Origin: an uncultured Campylobacter sp.
Lineage (GTDB): Bacteria > Campylobacterota > Campylobacteria > Campylobacterales > Campylobacteraceae
Assembly: GCF_937997465.1 (NCBI RefSeq)
Contig: NZ_CALKTQ010000096.1
Location: 1 to 9,223, forward strand
Length of the DNA: 9,223 nucleotides
Reading direction: 5' to 3'
Below the pieces are notes generated by a model. That model did no database searches. It saw nothing but the letters and a program-made list of their open reading frames with translations, and was not told where the DNA came from. Each line of letters begins with the position of its first letter. Within the stretch, counting starts at the first letter, position 1. Positions 1 to 4,916 of this stretch are shown piece by piece. Both the position numbers and the translations under genes were made by a program.

Positions 1-76
1 CTCAATTCGTGAGCTCGAATTATACAAGCAATATGCTTAAAAGAAGCTGAAGGAATGAACCAAAATTGTATGATTT
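1..76. other. Unassigned left edge beyond the pseudopilin stop
   Basis: No gene can be assigned here. On the plus strand, the frame starting at base 2 is open to a TAA at 38-40 and would encode the tail SIRELELYKQYA. That reads like the end of a protein converging on the pseudopilin, but twelve codons prove nothing. On the minus strand there is a perfect TATAAT at 19-24. It overlaps an inverted repeat, AATTCG at 4-9 and CGAATT at 16-21, and a second small repeat, AAGCA/TGCTT, lies at 26-38. These could be a promoter with an operator for a gene to the left. The two readings compete. I see no clear hairpin followed by a T-run to end the leftward operon. Confidence 0.3.
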
Positions 77-754
77 TTAAATTTGTGGACGATTTGCAAA
101 AGCAACCTGTATAAAACCAGTTTCAGGTGCTATAGTTATAGTTGCGGTTCTTCGTGCCGTAGTTAAAACTATTTGACAGTTTTGTCTATTGTAAACCAAT
201 CTGTCATATCCTCTGGTTGCGCTAGTGCCAGTGGTGCTTACGCCTTGCATAGGTCTCCCAAATTCATCAAAAGAGATAGTTTGTAAATTACTATCTCCAC
301 ACACTCCGCGCAGCTCCACGTTAGTTATGCCAAATTTCCTTGCTAAGTTGTATTTGCTACTAGCCTTTGCGCAGTTAGACTTAGAAATACCACTCCACCC
401 AGAACTCATAAATTTACTTGGATCCAGCGGGTCTGTTGCAACCTCATTTTCTGAATTTAAATTCCCCGTCGCACTTTCATCACGATATACGCTATATCTC
501 CATTCATTTGAACCGCCGCAAAATGAAGCCCTAGTAAAAGTTATGCTCCACCTCTTTCTAAACCAGTTGGCATCAGTAGGGTCAAATTTACTATCCTGCA
601 TAGCTAGGTGCTGAGTATAGCGGATATGCGACATAACCTGATCGGCAGCCTCGGCGATATGATCGTCGTTGATTCTCGGTAGCGCAGCGGCAGCTATTAT
701 TCCTATTACCACGATCACAACGACAAGCTCTAGCATAGTAAAAGCTTTTTTCAT
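77..754 (-). CDS. Type II secretion/type IV pilin-like pseudopilin
   Basis: This is a prepilin-type protein of 225 residues, expected to be cleaved and methylated by a prepilin peptidase and built into a pseudopilus or pilus at the inner membrane. The N-terminus is a class III signal: MKKA, then FTMLE with the conserved Glu at mature position 5, then a hydrophobic helix (about residues 8-25). The predicted cut follows Ala4, not the usual Gly; I recall this as common in Campylobacter relatives. SFDEFGRP (161-168) and the C-terminal beta-rich part resemble GspH/FimT-type minor pseudopilins. Cysteines at 79, 128, 152 and 193 could form two disulfides. It is the last gene of the leftward operon, 12 bases after the glycosyltransferase stop. 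I chose the ATG at 754-752; an in-frame TTG at 757-755 would add one Met. The family is clear, but the exact secretion or competence system is not. Confidence 0.88.
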   Translation of the reverse strand: MKKAFTMLELVVVIVVIGIIAAAALPRINDDHIAEAADQVMSHIRYTQHLAMQDSKFDPTDANWFRKRWSITFTRASFCGGSNEWRYSVYRDESATGNLNSENEVATDPLDPSKFMSSGWSGISKSNCAKASSKYNLARKFGITNVELRGVCGDSNLQTISFDEFGRPMQGVSTTGTSATRGYDRLVYNRQNCQIVLTTARRTATITIAPETGFIQVAFANRPQI

Positions 755-769
755 CAAATTTATCCTCTA
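755..769 (-). promoter_or_regulatory. Ribosome binding site of the pseudopilin, overlapping the upstream stop
   Basis: On the minus strand the glycosyltransferase stop TAG (769-767) runs straight into AGGA (766-763). This lies 8 bases before the ATG at 754-752 and 5 bases before the in-frame TTG at 757-755. The spacing suits either codon. I prefer ATG because it gives the usual MKKAFTM start and is the stronger codon. The overlap suggests translational coupling. Confidence 0.55.
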
Positions 770-1966
770 ATCATCTTTTATAATCTTAAAATTTGCGATT
801 TTTACGCCAAATTTATAGACCGCTATATTACCATAATTATCTTTCTGGTCCAAAATTGCTAATCGCAAATTTGCGTCCGGATGTGTGTCTATGCCGTAAA
901 ATTTAAGTCTCAAATCTAGCTTTTTATCGTCCGTGAAAATTTTTTCTACGCCTTCATTTTTTAGCTCTTTTGCAAGCTCTTTTGCTACATGATATCTGTA
1001 AACAAAATGCTTGGTCGGATCTTTTAGCAAGCCGTAAAGCATCTCATTAAAAAGTACAAATAAAAATCCGGCAAGTAAAGAAGCCGCCGCAAAAGAGGCT
1101 AAAATCTTATATCCACGTCTAAATATCGGTAGCCTCACGCGGTACGAGCTAAAAAATACCCGAACCAAAATCGGCACCGAAATAACGCAAAAAGGCAGGT
1201 AGTTTTCGAGCTCAAGCCGCTGTCTGATCGATAAAACCAAGCAAAACAAAAATGCCGTTATACAAACGAACCAGAGCAAATTTTTGGTCTCTTTTATCCA
1301 AATTCTATACATAGCATAGACGAAATAGACGAAAACAAAAGGCGAAAACGCGGCTGCAAAAATACTCACGGTATCAAGCAGATGGCCTCTAGGCTTGCCG
1401 CCCGAGTCAAATCCGTAAAGATAAAAGCAAAGCGCAAAAAGTAGCGCCGCCACCCACGCCATCTTAGCGTCGCGCCTATAGACGGCAAATATAAAAATAG
1501 CCGAAAAATAAACCAAAAATGCGCCGCTAATAAAAGGCAACACACACAAAAGCGCGTAAAAAGCAAGCATTTTGCGTAGCTGATAAAGATAAATACTTAA
1601 AAGCGAAAGCGCGATTATGATGCCGGCGTCGTTTACCAAGATCGCTGATGCCATCGTCGCAGGAAGCAGTATAAACACGACTGCGCTTACTACTCGGTCA
1701 AATTTGCGTTTTAAAATTTGCTTTGATACCTTGTAGAGTAGCGCGACGCTAAAAATGTGGCAAATAACAAAAGGAAGGCGCAAAGCATAGTCGTTTTGTC
1801 CAAAAATCTCAACCGAAGCTCTAGCCAAAACGGCTGAAATTTTAGGCGAGTTATAAAACGCATCCGCCTCGTAGTAGCTAATGCTAAGCGTGCTAATCGC
1901 GTACGACAAAAAGCAAAAATCAATAAGGCAGATGATAAAAAGTAAAAACGTTTCCGAGCGCAACAT
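767..1966 (-). CDS. GT-C (family 39/ArnT-like) membrane glycosyltransferase
   Basis: This is a polytopic inner-membrane protein of 399 residues. The layout fits the PMT/ArnT (GT39, PMT_2) fold: a first membrane helix (about 7-28), then a periplasmic loop with an acidic E-A-D motif (E33, D35) where the family has its catalytic acid. Next comes the family-like segment GQNDYALRLP (56-65), a later NDAG (112-115) in the place of the second conserved Asp, and about eight further hydrophobic segments. A soluble tail of roughly 80 residues closes the protein. Members move a sugar from a polyprenyl-phosphate carrier to lipid A, glycan or protein; the acceptor here cannot be read from sequence. It starts 15 bases after the phosphoribosyltransferase stop, in the same frame, with no good Shine-Dalgarno. 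It is followed closely by the pseudopilin, so pilin modification is conceivable but unsupported. Confidence 0.75.
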   Translation of the reverse strand: MLRSETFLLFIICLIDFCFLSYAISTLSISYYEADAFYNSPKISAVLARASVEIFGQNDYALRLPFVICHIFSVALLYKVSKQILKRKFDRVVSAVVFILLPATMASAILVNDAGIIIALSLLSIYLYQLRKMLAFYALLCVLPFISGAFLVYFSAIFIFAVYRRDAKMAWVAALLFALCFYLYGFDSGGKPRGHLLDTVSIFAAAFSPFVFVYFVYAMYRIWIKETKNLLWFVCITAFLFCLVLSIRQRLELENYLPFCVISVPILVRVFFSSYRVRLPIFRRGYKILASFAAASLLAGFLFVLFNEMLYGLLKDPTKHFVYRYHVAKELAKELKNEGVEKIFTDDKKLDLRLKFYGIDTHPDANLRLAILDQKDNYGNIAVYKFGVKIANFKIIKDD

Positions 1967-1981
1967 GGCTAAATTTTGGGC

Positions 1982-2422
1982 TTAAATTTGCTCTTCCCAG
2001 AAAAACTCTATCCACTCATGCGCCTCCCTCACCGTAAAATCAGGCAGCAAAAGAGCTTTGCGTTTATAAAAGATAGTCGCGATCTTTAGCTCGATATGCG
2101 GGAAGCGATTTAAAAGCTCTTGTTTTATGGCTACCATACTCTCCCCCGTGTCGATCATGTCGTCCACTATCAAAATTTTATTAAATTTAGATAGATCAGG
2201 GATGTTAAAGATATCGATAGTATCGAGCTTTTGCGTCTCTTCGTAGTGGATTGAGTTTAGCGTAAAAAGATTGCGGTTATTTAACAGGCTCGCCAAAAAA
2301 TGCCCCAAAGTAAGCCCGCCGCGGGCGATTGCCAAAATCACCTCGGGCTCGAAATTTGCTTTGATATCTCGCACCATTACTTTTATGTCTTTGTGAAATT
2401 CCTCAAACGGATACTTTAGCAT
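1982..2422 (-). CDS. Purine-type phosphoribosyltransferase (Gpt/Hpt-like)
   Basis: A 146-residue cytoplasmic type I phosphoribosyltransferase, which should join a purine base to PRPP to give the nucleoside monophosphate and pyrophosphate. The PRPP-binding motif ILIVDDMIDTGES is at 83-95, with paired acids D87/D88 and D91-T-G. AIARGG (31-36) is the usual pyrophosphate loop. The C-terminal HEWIEFFWE (135-143) resembles the hood segment of bacterial xanthine/guanine phosphoribosyltransferases. The length is normal for that compact group (COG2236-like). The ATG at 2422-2420 has a strong TAAGGAG ahead of it. It lies 9 bases after a purine permease gene, which supports purine salvage. The preferred base (guanine, xanthine, hypoxanthine) cannot be settled here, so I leave the symbol blank. 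Confidence 0.88.
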   Translation of the reverse strand: MLKYPFEEFHKDIKVMVRDIKANFEPEVILAIARGGLTLGHFLASLLNNRNLFTLNSIHYEETQKLDTIDIFNIPDLSKFNKILIVDDMIDTGESMVAIKQELLNRFPHIELKIATIFYKRKALLLPDFTVREAHEWIEFFWEEQI

Positions 2423-2427
2423 ATTTT

Positions 2428-2434
2428 CTCCTTA
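2428..2434 (-). promoter_or_regulatory. Ribosome binding site of the phosphoribosyltransferase
   Basis: The minus-strand sequence is TAAGGAG, followed by AAAAT and the ATG at 2422-2420. The TAA is the stop codon of the permease (2434-2432), so stop and Shine-Dalgarno are fused. The same arrangement occurs at the mqnE/permease junction, and both suggest coupled translation along the operon. Confidence 0.75.
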
Positions 2435-3724
2435 ATGCACTAAAAATACAATAAAACTAATGAGCGCAAGTACGATGACGCCGATATTTACGTATTCCCA
2501 CTCGCGTCTCATGATACGAACCAGCAGATACGCCATAAATCCAAACGAAAGTCCCGTCGTGATCGAGTACGTAAGCGGCATCAAAATAACTATCAAAAAC
2601 GTCGAAATAGCGATGGCCGGATCTTTAAAATTTATATTTCCAAGCTCGCTAAACATCAGCACGCCCACCATCACCAGTATCGGATATATCGCGTTTGAAG
2701 GGATGGCTTTAAAAAGCGGCAACATAAAAATCGTAAGTACGAAAAATAGTCCGCAAAACACCGCCGTTAGTCCCGTTTTACCGCCCTCCTCTACGCCGCT
2801 AGCGCTCTCGGCAAACGACGTCGTCGTACTAACGCCCACTATCGAACCAACCATCGTGGCTACCGCGTCGGCTTCGAGAGTTTTTTCTAGTTTTTCGACG
2901 CCTTTTTGATTGCTCTCGTCAAAGATCCCCGCTCTGTTTCCAACGCCAGCTAGCGTACCGATAGAGTCAAAAAGATCGGTCACGAAAAATGTAACGATCA
3001 CCGGAAGCAACGCAAAAGATAACGCGCCCATGATGTCAAGCTCTAAAAATATAGGCGATATCGAAGCCGGTAGCGAGATAAATTCTTTCGGATACGGCGC
3101 GATACCGAAAATCCAAGCGATCACCGAGGTCGTAAATACCGCGATGATAAAGGCACCTTTGACCTTCCACGCCCAAAAAAGTATAACGAAAAATAGCCCC
3201 ACAAAGCCCAAAATAACGTTTGGATCTTTTAAATTTCCAAGCCCTACCAGCACGGCGTCGTTATTTACGACTACGCCCATTTGCTGAAGCCCGACGAAAG
3301 CGATAAAGGCACCTATGCCCGCGCTTATCGAGCGTCTGACGTCATCGGGAATAGATTTTAAGACCCAGATTCTAAAATTTGTAAAAGATAGCACTACGAA
3401 AATTATACCCGAGATAAAAACCACGCCCAGAGCCGTCTGCCACGGTATTTGCATGCCTAGTACGAGACCAAAGGTAAAATACGCGTTTAGCCCCATTCCC
3501 ACGCTCATAGCCACAGGCGTGTTCGCCCATATGCCGTTTAGCACAGTAGCGACCACCGTGATGAGCGCCGTAGCCGTGATGAGCGCATCCATCGGCATGC
3601 CGGTTTTACTCATGATTATCGCGTTTACAGGCACGATATACATCATCGTTAAAAAGGTCGTGAGTCCCGCGCTAAACTCTGTCTTTACGCTAGTGCCGTT
3701 TTGCTTGAGTTTAAAAAAATCCAA
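2432..3724 (-). CDS. NCS2 (AzgA/PbuG-type) purine permease
   Basis: A 430-residue inner-membrane transporter, expected to import adenine, guanine or hypoxanthine with protons. It is hydrophobic throughout, consistent with the family's 12-14 membrane segments. Hallmarks of the AzgA branch are GMGLNAYF (76-83), VTDLFDSIGTLAGVG (248-262) and SFAESASGVEEGGKTGL (303-319), where D250, D253 and E306 correspond to conserved polar residues of the fold. The length matches the family. The start is TTG (3724-3722), preceded at good spacing by a near-perfect Shine-Dalgarno that also contains the mqnE stop codon; the start MDFFKLKQNGTSVKTE is typical of these permeases. Its place between mqnE and a phosphoribosyltransferase supports a purine substrate over uracil or xanthine-only transport. 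Several long plus-strand open frames over it are antisense shadows. Confidence 0.92.
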   Translation of the reverse strand: MDFFKLKQNGTSVKTEFSAGLTTFLTMMYIVPVNAIIMSKTGMPMDALITATALITVVATVLNGIWANTPVAMSVGMGLNAYFTFGLVLGMQIPWQTALGVVFISGIIFVVLSFTNFRIWVLKSIPDDVRRSISAGIGAFIAFVGLQQMGVVVNNDAVLVGLGNLKDPNVILGFVGLFFVILFWAWKVKGAFIIAVFTTSVIAWIFGIAPYPKEFISLPASISPIFLELDIMGALSFALLPVIVTFFVTDLFDSIGTLAGVGNRAGIFDESNQKGVEKLEKTLEADAVATMVGSIVGVSTTTSFAESASGVEEGGKTGLTAVFCGLFFVLTIFMLPLFKAIPSNAIYPILVMVGVLMFSELGNINFKDPAIAISTFLIVILMPLTYSITTGLSFGFMAYLLVRIMRREWEYVNIGVIVLALISFIVFLVH

Positions 3725-3737
3725 TTCCGCCTCCTTA
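3725..3737 (-). promoter_or_regulatory. Strong ribosome binding site deciding a TTG start for the permease
   Basis: The minus strand reads TAAGGAGGCGGAA and then TTG. TAA (3737-3735) is the mqnE stop codon. AAGGAGG (3736-3730) is a near-complete anti-16S match lying 5 bases before the TTG at 3724-3722. No ATG lies nearby in frame, so the strong site supports the TTG start and suggests translational coupling to mqnE. Confidence 0.8.
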
Positions 3738-4805
3738 GTTATCGTAAATTTTTAGTTCGTTATACAAGCTATCTCGCTCTACGGGGACAAATCCCGACGT
3801 CTGAATGAGATCGGTAAAATTTCTAAGACTCATACCGCTTGCCGATTTCGCACCGGCCGCGCTTTGGATGCTCTCTTTTTCTATCGTGCCGTCTAGATCG
3901 TCAGCACCAAATTCCTGCGCGACCATAGCCAAATTTATAGTCGACGTCGCCCAGTACGCCTTTATGTGTGCGACGTTATCGAGCACCAGGCGCGATATCG
4001 CAAATGTCTTTAAAATTTCGGCCGAGCCGGGATAGTTTTCTACTTTTAGATAATTATTGTCGCGCTGATAAACAAGCGGGATAAAGGCGTTAAATCCGCC
4101 GGTCTTATCCTGTAAACCTCGAATCCTTAGCATATGATCGATGCGGTTTTGCCTGCTTTCTACGTGGCCAAACAGCATCGTCGCGTTGCTTTCCCTGCCT
4201 TTTTCGTGCCAAAGGCGGTGGATTTTGAGCCAGTTTTCGGAGCTCACCTTGCCTTTGCAGATTTTACGTCTAACCTCTTCGTCAAAGATCTCAGCTCCGC
4301 CGCCAGGCATTGAGTCCACGCCGTATTCGAGCATTTTTTCTACGACTTCTTCATAGCTAAGGCTGTGTTTTCGCGAGAGGAAATCAACCTCCGCCGCAGT
4401 TAGCGCTTTGACGTGGATTTGCGGGTATTTTTCCTTGATTTTTTTAAAAATTTCCAAATACCACTGCCACGACGTCTCAGGGTTGTGCGCCGAGACGATG
4501 TGTATCTCTTTTGCGCCGCCGGCGACGCTTTTTTCGACGATTTTTAGTATTTCATCGTGGCTCATCGTGTATGGGTTTGGATTTTTGCGGTTTGCCGAAA
4601 ATGCGCAAAATTTACACACGTCCGCGCAGATATTGGTCGGATTTATGTGGCGATTTACGTTAAAAAATACCTTTTTGCCGTGCAGTTTTCGCCGTTTGGA
4701 GTTTGCGAATTTACCCAGCGTAAAAAGGTCTAGGTCGTATAAGCCGGCGCATTCGTCCGCGTCCAGACGTTCGCCGCTTTGGAGTTTTTCTATTAAATTT
4801 GTCAA
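3735..4805 (-). CDS. mqnE: Aminofutalosine synthase MqnE (radical SAM)
   Basis: A 356-residue radical SAM enzyme of the futalosine route to menaquinone. It joins the adenosyl radical from SAM to 3-[(1-carboxyvinyl)oxy]benzoate to give aminofutalosine. The 4Fe-4S motif CADVCKFC supplies C60, C64 and C67, preceded by NRHINPTNI and followed by AFSANRKNPNPYTMS, an MqnE rather than MqnC signature. SAHNPETSWQWYLE (105-118) and DSMPGGGAEIFDEEVR (164-179) are further family segments. Length is normal. The start is TTG (4805-4803); an in-frame TAA at 4811-4809 bars anything longer, and GGA at 4815-4813 gives a modest ribosome binding site. It is the first gene of the leftward operon, with a TATAAT box about 32 bases upstream. 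It is followed by purine uptake and salvage genes, which fits a pathway that later releases a purine base. Confidence 0.93.
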   Translation of the reverse strand: MTNLIEKLQSGERLDADECAGLYDLDLFTLGKFANSKRRKLHGKKVFFNVNRHINPTNICADVCKFCAFSANRKNPNPYTMSHDEILKIVEKSVAGGAKEIHIVSAHNPETSWQWYLEIFKKIKEKYPQIHVKALTAAEVDFLSRKHSLSYEEVVEKMLEYGVDSMPGGGAEIFDEEVRRKICKGKVSSENWLKIHRLWHEKGRESNATMLFGHVESRQNRIDHMLRIRGLQDKTGGFNAFIPLVYQRDNNYLKVENYPGSAEILKTFAISRLVLDNVAHIKAYWATSTINLAMVAQEFGADDLDGTIEKESIQSAAGAKSASGMSLRNFTDLIQTSGFVPVERDSLYNELKIYDN

Positions 4806-4836
4806 ATTTTATTCCGAAAATAGATATTAAACGGCG

Positions 4837-4867
4837 ATTATATGTTAAAAAAGCTTTGTTTTTGCAA
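4837..4867 (-). promoter_or_regulatory. Putative promoter of the mqnE operon
   Basis: On the minus strand a perfect TATAAT lies at 4842-4837, preceded by a T-rich run (AGCTTTTTTAACA) as in the Campylobacter sigma-70 pattern, where the -35 box is weak and T-tracts stand in. A TTGCAA at 4867-4862 lies 19 bases upstream and could act as a poor -35. Transcription would start near 4830, leaving a leader of about 25 bases before the TTG start of mqnE. Confidence 0.6.
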
Positions 4868-4869
4868 AA
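4860..4869. repeat. 10-bp perfect palindrome between the divergent promoters
   Basis: TTTTGCAAAA is its own reverse complement, centred between 4864 and 4865, and runs into the palindrome AAAATTTT (4866-4873). It sits between the two predicted -10 boxes and supplies the same TTGCAA to both as a possible -35. It could be an operator, or only an A/T-rich coincidence. Confidence 0.35.
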
Positions 4870-4891
4870 TTTTAGTATCATCGGATAAAAT
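4862..4891 (+). promoter_or_regulatory. Putative promoter of the glnD-like/glmS operon
   Basis: TTGCAA (4862-4867, four of six matches to TTGACA), then an 18-base gap, then TAAAAT (4886-4891, five of six matches to TATAAT). Transcription would begin near 4898, leaving a leader of about 20 bases before the GTG at 4917. It is weaker than the opposing mqnE promoter by sequence alone. Confidence 0.45.
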
Positions 4892-4916
4892 TTACACAAA
4901 AAGACGGCGGTAAAAA

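Noticed and set aside
225..614. 129-residue plus-strand open frame opposite the pseudopilin
   Set aside because: The minus-strand frame has an unmistakable prepilin N-terminus and the FDEFGRP segment. The plus frame shows no recognisable feature.
2460..3755. Three consecutive plus-strand open frames opposite the permease gene
   Set aside because: They are antisense to a clear membrane transporter, and their Ser/Thr/Pro-rich translations match the complement of hydrophobic codons. No domain, no ribosome site and no conserved motif was seen.
4850..4873. Possible intrinsic terminator in the A/T-rich palindromic stretch between the divergent genes
   Set aside because: The stem TTTTGCAAAA has no loop and almost no G/C pairs, and no transcript enters this region from either side.
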